32,894 nucleotides of DNA from a virus. Position 1 is the stretch's first letter; each line of letters opens with the position of its first letter. The DNA lies in IMG/VR virus record IMGVR_UViG_3300003841_000002, positions 1-32,894 of that record; one strand, 5' to 3'. The notes below the pieces were generated by a model, which saw only the letters and a program-made list of their open reading frames with translations, had not been told where the DNA came from and searched no databases. Both the position numbers and the translations under genes were made by a program. This document shows positions 1 to 6,374 of the stretch, one piece after another.

Positions 1-81
1 AGACAGCACGATTGCCATAACTGCCATGCCCGAAACGAAGCTATAAAATACAGTGTCGATATTGTTTAAGATGTGATTCAC
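1..81 (-). CDS. Partial small membrane protein (runs off left edge)
   Basis: A GTG at 81-79 follows the repeated leader and a GGGGTGAT ribosome site, and 27 codons stay open to the edge of the window. The peptide begins MNHILNNIDTVFYSFVSG and continues into a hydrophobic stretch (MAVMAIVLS), so it is probably a membrane protein. It is the last visible gene of the leftward early operon. The function is unknown because the C-terminus is missing. The start is inferred from the leader, which sits at the same place before each of the next four genes. Confidence 0.5.
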   Translation of the reverse strand, partial: MNHILNNIDTVFYSFVSGMAVMAIVLS

Positions 82-92
82 TTTATCACCCC

Positions 93-109
93 AAGTCCTT
101 CGTTATTCA
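93..109 (-). repeat. Leader repeat copy 1
   Basis: On the minus strand this reads TGAATAACGAAGGACTT and runs into GGGG and a GTG start at 81. The first TGA is also the stop codon of the next gene upstream (107-391). It is one of five copies (93, 406, 593, 1059, 1252), each just before a small gene. Confidence 0.8.
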
Positions 110-391
110 GCCTGCGTTCGTAAGGTATTTCTGCAATCTGCTGATTGTTTTATCAAAACGGCTTAATGGCGGAGTATCATCCAGGTCTATTTGATCCTCG
201 TACAAAATTGAGGTGTAGAGTGTTTTGTTCCGGCAAACCTCTACTTCAATCCAATTCACATGGGCCTCGAATCGAACGAAAACCACTCGTTCCGTTTTCG
301 CAGTTATTTCGGCAGCAAGGCGCATGATCTGTGCAACCTTATCTAGCCTTGCTTCTGCTTTTTGTTGTTCGTTCATTCTTGGTGTTTTCAT
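107..391 (-). CDS. Hypothetical early phage protein, 94 aa
   Basis: The product is 94 aa, starting MKTPRMNEQQKAEARLDKVA. An amphipathic helical N-terminus (about 6-33) is followed by a beta-rich stretch (VVFVRFEAHVNWIEVEVC, about 36-53). No catalytic motif is recognised. The start is well supported: GGGGAGG lies seven bases before the ATG and is the end of a leader repeat. The stop codon TGA forms the first three bases of the next leader copy, so gene and leader are joined as a unit. The function is unknown. Confidence 0.65.
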   Translation of the reverse strand: MKTPRMNEQQKAEARLDKVAQIMRLAAEITAKTERVVFVRFEAHVNWIEVEVCRNKTLYTSILYEDQIDLDDTPPLSRFDKTISRLQKYLTNAG

Positions 392-405
392 GAAAATACC
401 TCCCC

Positions 406-422
406 ATGTCCTTCATTATTCA
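406..422 (-). repeat. Leader repeat copy 2
   Basis: On the minus strand this is TGAATAATGAAGGACAT followed by GGGGAGG, and it is preceded by GGACAGCT, also found at copy 3. It sits between the stop of the 48-aa gene and the ATG at 391. Confidence 0.85.
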
Positions 423-431
423 AGCTGTCCG

Positions 432-578
432 TTACCTGTTTTTGATTCTGTGATATTCGTCTAATGGCAAAATCACAAAGTTTTCACCCTTTACTTTACT
501 GCTGACTAGGTACGGGCGATTTGCACCCCATGTACGAAATGGCTTTGTTACAATCAGCCATGCAAGTTTATAAAACAA
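432..578 (-). CDS. Small basic protein, 48 aa, TTG start
   Basis: AGGAGG, then eight bases (ATGAAAAC), then TTG opens a 48-aa frame beginning with a hydrophobic segment (FYKLAWLIVTKPF) and ending in a charged tail (DEYHRIKNR). The ATG inside the spacer is in another frame and stops after ten codons, so the TTG start is preferred. The gene lies between leader copies 3 and 2 in the same operon as its neighbours. Its function is unknown. It could be a small membrane-associated phage protein. Evidence is the ribosome site, the exact fit between two leaders and the intact frame. Confidence 0.55.
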   Translation of the reverse strand: MFYKLAWLIVTKPFRTWGANRPYLVSSKVKGENFVILPLDEYHRIKNR

Positions 579-592
579 GTTTTCATCCTCCT

Positions 593-609
593 AAGTCCTT
601 CGTTATTCA
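593..609 (-). repeat. Leader repeat copy 3
   Basis: On the minus strand this is TGAATAACGAAGGACTT followed by AGGAGG, and it is preceded by GGACAGCT as in copy 2. It serves the TTG-started 48-aa gene. Confidence 0.85.
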
Positions 610-618
610 AGCTGTCCG

Positions 619-1044
619 CTATGCAGATTTCTTAACATTTAAGTTTTGAATTTCCGATTTCACAAAATTAAACCAATCCATCAGACATTTAAATTCGTTC
701 ATGTGTCCGTAGCTTAGTGCTAAAATAACATCGAAGTCATACCAAGAGGACAATGTTTCATGTTCCTTCTCAGGATCAGCAGTGTAGTCGCATTCCGTGA
801 AATATTCCTCGCCGTCATCATCTACTGCCGGGATTTCATCGTTTGCACAATACACATAATCTTGTGTTCCCTCTTCGTAGCAGCCGCCTTCCAATTCAAG
901 AGTAGCCTTTCCGCATTTCGGGCAAACTTTGGCGGCGTCAATTACTGTTTGAATCTCTAATTGATTTAAGCACCATATACGAGCGTATGAAATTGGAATA
1001 CGAGTTAGCTTTGCGTATTTAATCGGATCATTATAAATGCTCAT
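619..1044 (-). CDS. Zinc-ribbon-like early protein, 141 aa
   Basis: The protein carries a CPKCG knuckle (about residues 41-45), then two more cysteines in GGCYEE and VYCAND, and one in TECDY. This could be a zinc ribbon with an acidic insert (AVDDDGEEYF). The C-terminal half is helical and ends in basic residues. GAGGAGG precedes the ATG and belongs to leader copy 4. Zinc-ribbon proteins of this size are common among phage early genes, often binding nucleic acid or host proteins, but the family is not recognised. Zinc binding is inferred from spacing only. Confidence 0.65.
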   Translation of the reverse strand: MSIYNDPIKYAKLTRIPISYARIWCLNQLEIQTVIDAAKVCPKCGKATLELEGGCYEEGTQDYVYCANDEIPAVDDDGEEYFTECDYTADPEKEHETLSSWYDFDVILALSYGHMNEFKCLMDWFNFVKSEIQNLNVKKSA

Positions 1045-1058
1045 TCCAAACCCTCCTC

Positions 1059-1075
1059 AAGTCCTTCAGTATTCA
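1059..1075 (-). repeat. Leader repeat copy 4
   Basis: On the minus strand this is TGAATACTGAAGGACTT followed by GAGGAGGG and the ATG at 1044. It differs from copies 1-3 at one or two positions. Confidence 0.8.
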
Positions 1076-1083
1076 GTCGGTGT

Positions 1084-1236
1084 TCATCCCTCGAACGGTT
1101 TAAATTCTTCTCCAACCAGCTTGCACAGATCCTCAAGCGCGGCATCGTATCCGTAGTGAAGGCTTACAATACGATCTCCATATTGCTCGCGCTGGAAATA
1201 CAGATTCTTGATTAATTCTTTGATCTTCTCTTCCAT
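1084..1236 (-). CDS. Small helical protein, 50 aa
   Basis: The start is placed at ATG 1236 (MEEKIKELIKNLYFQREQYG) because GGGGGAGG lies seven bases upstream. The in-frame ATG at 1269 lies before this ribosome site, inside the leader repeat. The 50-aa protein is acidic and helical, ending in EEFKPFEG. No known family is recognised. It belongs to the same leftward operon of leader-linked small genes. Confidence 0.55.
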   Translation of the reverse strand: MEEKIKELIKNLYFQREQYGDRIVSLHYGYDAALEDLCKLVGEEFKPFEG

Positions 1237-1251
1237 GTTCATTCCTCCCCC

Positions 1252-1268
1252 ATGTGCTTTAATATTCA
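1252..1268 (-). repeat. Leader repeat copy 5 (divergent)
   Basis: On the minus strand this is TGAATATTAAAGCACAT followed by GGGGGAGG. It is the most diverged copy but keeps the TGAATA start, the length and the position before a gene. Confidence 0.65.
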
Positions 1269-1284
1269 TTTTGATACATAACCA

Positions 1285-1482
1285 TTAGACTGCCTCTCTG
1301 TTCAAAGCACCTAATCGTTCGAGCGATAGTTCGATATGCTCCAGTGTCACTTTTGCAGCAAGGATATCGTCCACTTCACGATTGTTAGCAGTTAAATACA
1401 GTACTGCGGTTTCGGCTTGCTCCTTAGCCTTGCAAAGTGTCTTAATCAAAGAATCTTTACGGCTTTGATCATGTTTATTCAT
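1285..1482 (-). CDS. Small helical protein, 65 aa
   Basis: A 65-aa protein (MNKHDQSRKDSLIKTLCKAK) predicted almost wholly helical, with heptad-like leucines (TLEHIELSLERLGAL) that could form a short coiled coil. GAGGAGACGG stands before the ATG. It lies between the five leader-linked genes and the regulatory genes upstream. There is no recognised family. Confidence 0.55.
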   Translation of the reverse strand: MNKHDQSRKDSLIKTLCKAKEQAETAVLYLTANNREVDDILAAKVTLEHIELSLERLGALNREAV

Positions 1483-1553
1483 TGTTTTTCCCGTCTCCTC
1501 TTCGAGTTCTCAGCTATCAGCTGGATTAAGCATCATTTTGTTGCGAGAAGCGT

Positions 1554-2042
1554 TTAGCGTAAGTGCGCCCCACCTTCGCTTGCCGCCGCCACCCAGCAGT
1601 TAGGTATAATGAACACCGGCTGATTATTTTCATTTAGTGACACATTCTCCAGAACTCCGATTATCTTAAGGCTGTTTGCAATCTTCCTTATGACTTCTCG
1701 CCGCCGCACAGAGAAGGCATAATCTTGAATGGTGTGCAATTCTTTTCTGTACCCTTTCGCCATGTACTCCTTTACGTAGGTGTACCGCTTGCCTTCGATA
1801 AATAGGAGCTTTGCTATGGTCTTTTCGTGGAGATTATCAACATTCTCAATGATGCTACTCACTACGTTTGTGATCCATCCGTAAAACAAGTACTTTTCTT
1901 GCTGACCGTGAGCCACTTGCACGTTCTCATAATCACGGATTACGCGGTTCATGTCCTTGAATTTACTGAGAATGTACTTAGTTTTCTTGATATCCTCGTC
2001 CGAAGCATCTTCGTACAAGGAGAGTTGGATATCGCCTTGCAT
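1554..2042 (-). CDS. Possible ArpU-like phage regulator, 162 aa
   Basis: The start is set at ATG 2042 (MQGDIQLSLYED), with AAAGGGGATG before it; the longer frame to 2078 has no ribosome site. An acidic N-terminus leads into KKTKYILSKFKDMNRVIRDYENV, then a helical core with LLFIEGKRYTYVKEYMAKGY, reminiscent of the recognition helix in ArpU/RinA-type late-transcription activators (SYIEIADELGYS in that class). Size and place near the end of the early operon fit such a role. The match is from pattern only, and a structural or replication role is possible. Confidence 0.45.
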   Translation of the reverse strand: MQGDIQLSLYEDASDEDIKKTKYILSKFKDMNRVIRDYENVQVAHGQQEKYLFYGWITNVVSSIIENVDNLHEKTIAKLLFIEGKRYTYVKEYMAKGYRKELHTIQDYAFSVRRREVIRKIANSLKIIGVLENVSLNENNQPVFIIPNCWVAAASEGGAHLR

Positions 2043-2061
2043 TGATGCATCCCCTTTCCGA

Positions 2062-2439
2062 TCAGGATCCAAACCCAAGCTTAATTAACATTAGGTTCAG
2101 CTCAATTTTACTGACATTCAGGATCCTGGCTAACGATCGGCGTGGAGTTTTACTGGCCAGTTCCTTTATTTGCATCGCCAACTGTTCAGGAACCTCGATA
2201 TCTATATCCCCTTTGCTGTTTCTGGACGTGGTAACGTCTCCAAGGCTAGCCTCGATATAATTGGAGATGAGTGGAGTCATTTTGTCATTTCCGATAGAAA
2301 TGGCTCCAACATCATGTGATCGGTTTACTGTTTGATGAACAACTTGTCTGCATTTTCCTAATTCTTTATGGATGTCGCTTATTGAGGCGCCTTGTTTTAT
2401 TAATTCAAAAACATCGGCCTCTAGCTCTGTTAATAACAC
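2062..2439 (-). CDS. Helix-turn-helix protein, 125 aa, GTG start
   Basis: The frame begins at GTG 2439 after GGTGGGA. Residues 2-40 (LLTELEADVFELIKQGASIS, then DIHKELGKCRQVVHQTV) resemble the LuxR/sigma-region-4 type helix-turn-helix. The C-terminal part (ARILNVSKIELNLMLIKLG) looks like a second DNA-contacting helix pair. The stop lies 20 bases before the next gene. It is probably a phage transcription regulator; its target is not visible. Confidence 0.55.
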   Translation of the reverse strand: MLLTELEADVFELIKQGASISDIHKELGKCRQVVHQTVNRSHDVGAISIGNDKMTPLISNYIEASLGDVTTSRNSKGDIDIEVPEQLAMQIKELASKTPRRSLARILNVSKIELNLMLIKLGFGS

Positions 2440-2474
2440 GGCTCTATTCCCACCTTGAATTTAATTATTTCCTC

Positions 2475-2615
2475 TTAATCGCCAATATTGATCGGCTTTA
2501 CACGCATGATTCCTTCTTGATCTACATACATTTCCGCCTGATTTGGATCGTTTTCTTTGTTGTCCGTTTCTCGCGGAATAAGGTTCGAAAGATAAGCATT
2601 CAATGATTTTTTCAT
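2475..2615 (-). CDS. Small acidic protein, 46 aa
   Basis: A 46-aa frame from ATG 2615 (MKKSLNAYLSNLIPRETDNK) to TAA at 2475, in the 196 bases between dnaN and the HTH gene. AAGGAG lies about 13 bases upstream, rather far. A competing frame across the same bases is Arg/Cys-rich and out of character. The C-terminus (YVDQEGIMRVKPINIGD) looks like a small beta hairpin. The function is unknown. It has no overlap with either neighbour. Confidence 0.5.
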   Translation of the reverse strand: MKKSLNAYLSNLIPRETDNKENDPNQAEMYVDQEGIMRVKPINIGD

Positions 2616-2635
2616 ATTTGGATTTGCGCTCCTTG

Positions 2636-3739
2636 TTATGATGTTGTTCGGTACGGTAATAAAATATGGACATTATCCGAAGGGGCCTCGATCGGACTTA
2701 GACGAAAGGGGGTTTCCCTACCGGTCAATCCTACTTCAATATGACTGGATTGAATTGCTACTAGCGCATCCAGGGCGTACTTAGCATTAAAAGCAAGTTT
2801 TAGTGGATCGCCGGTGAATTTTTCAATAGAAACTGATTCGGAAAATATGTTGCCGTCATATTCGCAATATACTTCGGCTTCTTCAGATGTCACAGACAGC
2901 CGAATGATATTCACTTTAGCATCAGCAATAATCAAAGCTCTTTTGATGGTTTGCATCAATTTGATCGTATCGATGGTAAACGTTGTACGAAAATTCAATT
3001 GACTGACAAGTCGATCGGGATCTGGATAAGTTCCGCTTAAAACTCTTGTCGTGAATACGAAATGAGTTGTACTCACTGTAAAATAATTATCCGAGGATGA
3101 AATGTTCACAAGTTCGTTGGGATCGATTAGTTTACAAAGCTTGTCACAACTTGACGCCGGTATAACAACCTTGAAGTCTCCTTCCGCACCCGAAACCTGA
3201 TCATTTATTAGCGCAGCTCTATGACGATCTGTGGCTCGTGCTTGAATCTGCTGGTCCGCAAGAGTTAACGCGACTCCTTTAAGAATTGGTGTATGCTCTT
3301 TTGTTGCCGTCGCATAAGATGATTTCTGAATAATCTCGACCAACTTGACACCATCAATACACAATGATTTTCCGAGATGATTAGGGAATTGGGGGTATTC
3401 ATCGCCTTCTAAACCGCTTAGCTCTAGTTTTGTCTTACCACTTTGTATGATCGCCTTTAAGCCGGTAACGCTGATCGAAATTTCTCCGTCCAAGCTTTTA
3501 ATCATCTCTGCAAATTTCTTGGCGGGAAGTGCAACGGATCCTGGCGATGTGATCATAAGGTCGCCGGCAGCAATAATTGTTTTTAAATACATTTCACCGT
3601 TTCCACCGATAAGCGTTAAGCCGTTGGCGTCTACGGATACGAGTAGATGCTCTAGTATCGGCATTACTTTACTCCCAACCAAGCTAACACACTCCTGGAC
3701 AGGTAGTGCTAATATTGATGTGTGTATAGTGAATTTCAA
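2636..3739 (-). CDS. dnaN: DNA polymerase III beta sliding clamp (phage DnaN)
   Basis: Encodes a ring-shaped processivity clamp. Family signatures are present in order: MKFTIHTSIL at the N-terminus, KLELSGLEGDEYPQFP, HTPILKGVALT, ATDRHRAAL, LSGTYPDPDRL and a C-terminal HILLPYRT. At 367 aa the length is normal. The start is put at TTG 3739, not ATG 3754: it gives the standard DnaN N-terminus and has GGAGG eight bases upstream. TTG overlaps the TGA stop of the gene before it (TTGA), so translation is coupled. A phage-encoded clamp beside DnaC- and DnaD-like genes suggests the phage builds part of its own replisome. Confidence 0.9.
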   Translation of the reverse strand: MKFTIHTSILALPVQECVSLVGSKVMPILEHLLVSVDANGLTLIGGNGEMYLKTIIAAGDLMITSPGSVALPAKKFAEMIKSLDGEISISVTGLKAIIQSGKTKLELSGLEGDEYPQFPNHLGKSLCIDGVKLVEIIQKSSYATATKEHTPILKGVALTLADQQIQARATDRHRAALINDQVSGAEGDFKVVIPASSCDKLCKLIDPNELVNISSSDNYFTVSTTHFVFTTRVLSGTYPDPDRLVSQLNFRTTFTIDTIKLMQTIKRALIIADAKVNIIRLSVTSEEAEVYCEYDGNIFSESVSIEKFTGDPLKLAFNAKYALDALVAIQSSHIEVGLTGRETPFRLSPIEAPSDNVHILLPYRTTS

Positions 3740-3900
3740 GGTTGCTGCCTCCATAATTCGGTCTCAATAAAAAGTTTTTGGACATAGCTGCTGCGAGTTA
3801 TCGGGCTAATTGCTCCTGTACGCTTGTCCGCTCTGTATTCGTTGACTTTCCATTGCATTTTGAAAGGATTAAAAGGTTTGTTCTTTTCCTCACTTTTCAC
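3736..3900 (-). CDS. Small basic protein, 54 aa, GTG start
   Basis: AAGGAG and ten bases precede GTG 3900, which opens a 54-aa frame (MKSEEKNKPFNPFKMQWKVN, then EYRADKRTGAISPITRSS) ending in LWRQQP. Its stop overlaps the TTG start of dnaN, and its start overlaps the stop of the 50-aa gene upstream. Tight packing on both sides supports it as real. It is lysine/arginine-rich with no known family. A role in replication is suggested only by position. Confidence 0.5.
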   Translation of the reverse strand: MKSEEKNKPFNPFKMQWKVNEYRADKRTGAISPITRSSYVQKLFIETELWRQQP

Positions 3901-4042
3901 GTGTACTTGACTCCTTCTGGCCTGAATTCCAGGCTACCGTCATGCCGGCATCCTCATAGCGCATTTGCTCATATTCCCACTTGATCTCGGCCTTCATAGC
4001 CTTACAACAAGCCTCCGCGTCAAACTCCCAATCTCTTTCCAT
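3890..4042 (-). CDS. Small acidic protein, 50 aa
   Basis: GGGAGGATTAATC precedes ATG 4042. The 50-aa product (MERDWEFDAEACCKAMKAEI, then KWEYEQMRYED) is a charged helix with a CC pair at 11-12. The ribosome site overlaps the end of the helicase-loader gene, so the two are likely coupled. There is no recognised family. Confidence 0.55.
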   Translation of the reverse strand: MERDWEFDAEACCKAMKAEIKWEYEQMRYEDAGMTVAWNSGQKESSTREK

Positions 4043-4044
4043 GA

Positions 4045-4905
4045 TTAATCCTCCCGCAGCCTGTAGTTAAGGCTCTTGTCACCTTGAATTGTGACTCTGA
4101 ATTCTTTGCACATTTCATTGATCCGACTTCCTAAAGCTTCGTCAATGTCACACATTTGGCTGATGGTCAGCTCGCTTGAAATTAAAGTCGGCAGTTGTTC
4201 TAAGTAACGATGGTTAATGACTTCGAAAATTTTCTTGATTTCAAATGTCGAAGGCTCGGCTGGAGGTTTAAACAGATCATCTAGCAGTAAGACTGGGACA
4301 GTTTTAAGTTTTTCAAACCGTAACTTGTTGACGTCCTCTTTTTTAAGATCGTTTTTAATTTCTTCCATGCCTTCAACATAGGGAAAGTAAAAAACGTCTT
4401 CTCCCTTATCCAACAGCTCGTTGGCAATTGCCATTAACAGGTGAGTTTTCCCACATCCTGGTCTGCCGAGAAGACAAATGCCGTTCGCTGGAGTCTTTCG
4501 TATTTCTTCAAACTTTGTGAAATATATGCGTGCATACCTAAAGGCCGTTCGGACGATGTCGCTTAGATTCTCATAATTAAAGCAATCAAATGTCTTTTTG
4601 CGGAACTTTAAAGTGATTTGACTCGATTTCAAGCGAAAGTCGACACGTGCCTGCTCGCGCTCCAATTCTCGTCGTTTGGAACACTCTTCACATGGTTTCC
4701 AGTGATCCATGGGAATTTCAACATTCTCCCCTCTTACTGTTTGAACTGTTGGTGCCTTCACTAAAGTTCCACCCTCATCTTTGCAGAATGAGCATTTATA
4801 CGTCCCATTTGCTTGGGTGTGCAACGGATTCTCCTTGTGTTTTCGCGCTCGTTCCTTTATTTCTTCCAGGTCTAGTCCGGTCATTGCTTGTTTGAGACTT
4901 AACAC
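4045..4905 (-). CDS. Replicative helicase loader, DnaC/DnaI-like AAA+ ATPase
   Basis: Walker A GRPGCGKTH (about 147-155) and Walker B VLLLDDLF (about 205-212) define an IstB/DnaC-type AAA+ ATPase. The N-terminus has two CxxC knuckles (CSFC and CEEC, about 38-41 and 72-75), like the zinc domain of Bacillus DnaI. It should load the DnaB/DnaC replicative helicase at the phage origin. GTG 4905 is chosen because GGGAGG stands eight bases upstream; it overlaps the ribosome site less than the GTG at 4914. The 286-aa length is normal. About 110 bases overlap the end of the DnaD-like gene, which is long for a coupled pair. Confidence 0.85.
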   Translation of the reverse strand: MLSLKQAMTGLDLEEIKERARKHKENPLHTQANGTYKCSFCKDEGGTLVKAPTVQTVRGENVEIPMDHWKPCEECSKRRELEREQARVDFRLKSSQITLKFRKKTFDCFNYENLSDIVRTAFRYARIYFTKFEEIRKTPANGICLLGRPGCGKTHLLMAIANELLDKGEDVFYFPYVEGMEEIKNDLKKEDVNKLRFEKLKTVPVLLLDDLFKPPAEPSTFEIKKIFEVINHRYLEQLPTLISSELTISQMCDIDEALGSRINEMCKEFRVTIQGDKSLNYRLRED

Positions 4906-5692
4906 GCGAATCACCTCCCGCCTGTTTTTGATATTCTAAGTTCAATTTAGCTTCAGCTCGAGAGGAAATCCCTTTCTCTCGCCAACTCTCTGAGATTGAC
5001 TTGAAATACTTAAGATTCGGCTTTGCAGAACTTTCTCCAGCTTCGCGCATAGCCTCTTTGATGAATTCCTCTGACAATCCAGCTTTCATGAGTTGCGTTA
5101 CATATTCAGCCATCATGCCGCTCATCATTGGCGTGTTGAACACCTTTAAATGTACTTCGTGAACCGTTTCTGATTCATCGTCGACATTATTTATAGCAGT
5201 AGGAGATATAAGATCTAATTCTATTTCTTCTTCTCCTTCTATTGCGTGACTAGCTGTGACTTTTGCTGTGACGTCACGTGACATGTCACGTGACTCTACG
5301 AGGAGATGGTTTTTCTTTCGCTCTCTCTCATTCTGTTTTCGCTTTTTGTTTTGTTCCTTAATCTTCTCTAGTCCGTCAATGTTCTGGTGCTTCTCCCAAT
5401 TTGAAACGAGTATAGCGTGACCGTACTCGATCATTCCTAGACGAACAAAGGTTTCAATAGCATATCGAATGGTGTTTATGGGCTTGCGGAATTTGTTAGC
5501 AATCATAGCGTCATCGTAGGGGATATTTTCGGTCAACATCACCCATCCGGATGCATTGGCCTTCCCTGCTAGAAGAAGCAGTCTGACCCATATTAAAATT
5601 ACGGTGTCACCATCTGGTAAACTGCTTATATAATCGATCTTTTCATCCTCGAACATATCCGTCGTTATCTTGATCCACTTTATTTCTGCCAT
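4796..5692 (-). CDS. DnaD-like phage replisome organizer
   Basis: The N-terminus (MAEIKWIKITTDMFEDEKID, then LPDGDTVILIWVRLLLLAGK) is the typical winged-helix domain of phage replisome organizers. A low-complexity basic linker (KIKEQNKKRKQNERERKK, about 112-130) follows, then a DnaD/DnaB-C-like helical domain (LMKAGLSEEFIKEAMREAG, about 215-235, through YFKSISESW). Such proteins bind origin DNA and recruit the helicase loader, encoded next. In this class the origin is often inside the initiator gene, and the linker-coding DNA here holds an iteron-like patch (5246-5294). The C-terminal tail overlaps the loader gene. Confidence 0.8.
   Translation of the reverse strand: MAEIKWIKITTDMFEDEKIDYISSLPDGDTVILIWVRLLLLAGKANASGWVMLTENIPYDDAMIANKFRKPINTIRYAIETFVRLGMIEYGHAILVSNWEKHQNIDGLEKIKEQNKKRKQNERERKKNHLLVESRDMSRDVTAKVTASHAIEGEEEIELDLISPTAINNVDDESETVHEVHLKVFNTPMMSGMMAEYVTQLMKAGLSEEFIKEAMREAGESSAKPNLKYFKSISESWREKGISSRAEAKLNLEYQKQAGGDSRVKSQTSNDRTRPGRNKGTSAKTQGESVAHPSKWDV
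5246..5294 (+). repeat. GTGAC iterons and nested palindrome: possible phage origin
   Basis: GTGAC occurs five times, at 5246, 5256, 5268, 5278 and 5290, with steps of 10, 12, 10 and 12 bases, close to one helical turn. The last part (5273-5294) is a 22-bp perfect palindrome made of GTCACGTGAC, AT, GTCACGTGAC. It lies in the linker-coding part of the initiator gene, where lambda- and SPP1-type phages place their origin. Origin function is inferred. Confidence 0.5.
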
Positions 5693-5695
5693 GCT

Positions 5696-5929
5696 TTAAT
5701 GCTCCTGTTCCACTTCGTGTTGTCTGATCTGATATAAGACAGCAAGCTGCGGGAGTAATGCTTCCTGATACTCTTTCTTCTGCCTTTGTGCTTTTACGGC
5801 AAGTACGAGGTGCTTTTTAGCCTCTTGCGGCTTATCGCGCTCGTATAGAAGGTAGGCCGCGCCAATCATTGCCTGCGAAATCATTTCAAGCTCGTGGTCA
5901 TCAACATGAAATGGTGTCGTGTTTTCCAA
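5696..5929 (-). CDS. First early-operon protein, 77 aa, TTG start
   Basis: A 77-aa helical protein from TTG 5929, with AAAGGAC about ten bases upstream. It shows TPR-like pairing of helices (ISQAMIGAAYLLYERDKPQE, then AKKHLVLAVKAQRQKKEYQE). It is the first gene after the operator region, so it should be among the first made on induction. It ends four bases from the DnaD-like gene. The precise role is unknown; a small TPR-like adaptor is a guess. Confidence 0.6.
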   Translation of the reverse strand: MENTTPFHVDDHELEMISQAMIGAAYLLYERDKPQEAKKHLVLAVKAQRQKKEYQEALLPQLAVLYQIRQHEVEQEH

Positions 5930-5948
5930 AAGCTATCAGTCCTTTTAA

Positions 5949-5965
5949 TGATATTTTAAATATCA
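5949..5965. promoter_or_regulatory. Operator 1 (TGATATT-N3-AATATCA)
   Basis: A perfect palindrome (TGATATTTTAAATATCA) just upstream of the early gene starting at 5929. It has the same arms as two other sites at 6013 and 6317. Placed downstream of the likely early promoter, it could block transcription when bound. Confidence 0.7.
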
Positions 5966-6012
5966 TTCCTTATATGCTTTTTTAGCAAAATTTAAGAATA
6001 CCTATTCTTCAG

Positions 6013-6029
6013 CGATATTGACAATATCA
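6013..6029. promoter_or_regulatory. Operator 2 over early promoter -35
   Basis: CGATATTGACAATATCA matches the arms of operators 1 and 3 in all but the first base. On the minus strand it contains TTGTCA, followed 18 bases later by TATTCT, a plausible early promoter pointing at the 5929 gene. Repressor binding here would cover the -35. Confidence 0.65.
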
Positions 6030-6052
6030 CTTTTTAGCTATTATAATTACAG

Positions 6053-6283
6053 TTAGTTTGGTTTGTTTAATTCTTCATTAGCTTGTTGGTAAATATCAGG
6101 AACCAGGTCCTCAACTGGTTTTTTTAACACAATTGATAATTTAGCAAGTACTAATGCACTCGGATTGACTTCTCCTTTCTTAATTTTTCTAATATGTACT
6201 TCGGAGACTCCGATCTTTTCAGCAAGTTCCCCTTGGGTTATTGGCAATTTGCGGACGGAATCAGTCAATTCTTGTCTTATAAT
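6053..6283 (-). CDS. Cro-like XRE-family regulator
   Basis: XRE helix-turn-helix: PITQGELAEKIGVSEVHIRK is the canonical pair of helices, followed by KGEVNPSALVLAKLS and VLKKPVEDLVPD. The only good ribosome site, GGAGGTG near 6291-6297, suits an ATT (6283) or ATA (6280) start giving (M)IRQELTDSVRK; TTG 6268 is more than 20 bases away. It is transcribed away from the repressor gene across operator 3 and is followed by the early operon. By position it is the Cro-type or antirepressor partner of the switch. The start is uncertain. Confidence 0.75.
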   Translation of the reverse strand: MIRQELTDSVRKLPITQGELAEKIGVSEVHIRKIKKGEVNPSALVLAKLSIVLKKPVEDLVPDIYQQANEELNKPN

Positions 6284-6316
6284 ATCGATTCACCTCCGTT
6301 TGTGTATCATTATATT

Positions 6317-6333
6317 TGATATTGCCAATATCA
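6317..6333. promoter_or_regulatory. Operator 3 between cro-like and repressor genes
   Basis: TGATATTGCCAATATCA is a perfect palindrome centred on one C. A half site (AATATCA-like) follows near 6350. It lies in the 91-base gap between the divergent regulator genes, so it can control both. Confidence 0.75.
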
Positions 6334-6374
6334 GTCAATATGTAATTAAAAATATCATTTTGGAGTGCTTAATT

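Noticed and set aside
2461-2673. 70-aa minus-strand frame overlapping the end of dnaN
   Set aside because: Composition is odd (Arg/Ser/Lys-rich) and a better 46-aa frame with AAGGAG uses the same bases.
3778-3984. Plus-strand frame of 68 codons
   Set aside because: It lies opposite two small minus-strand genes that have ribosome sites and tight overlaps.
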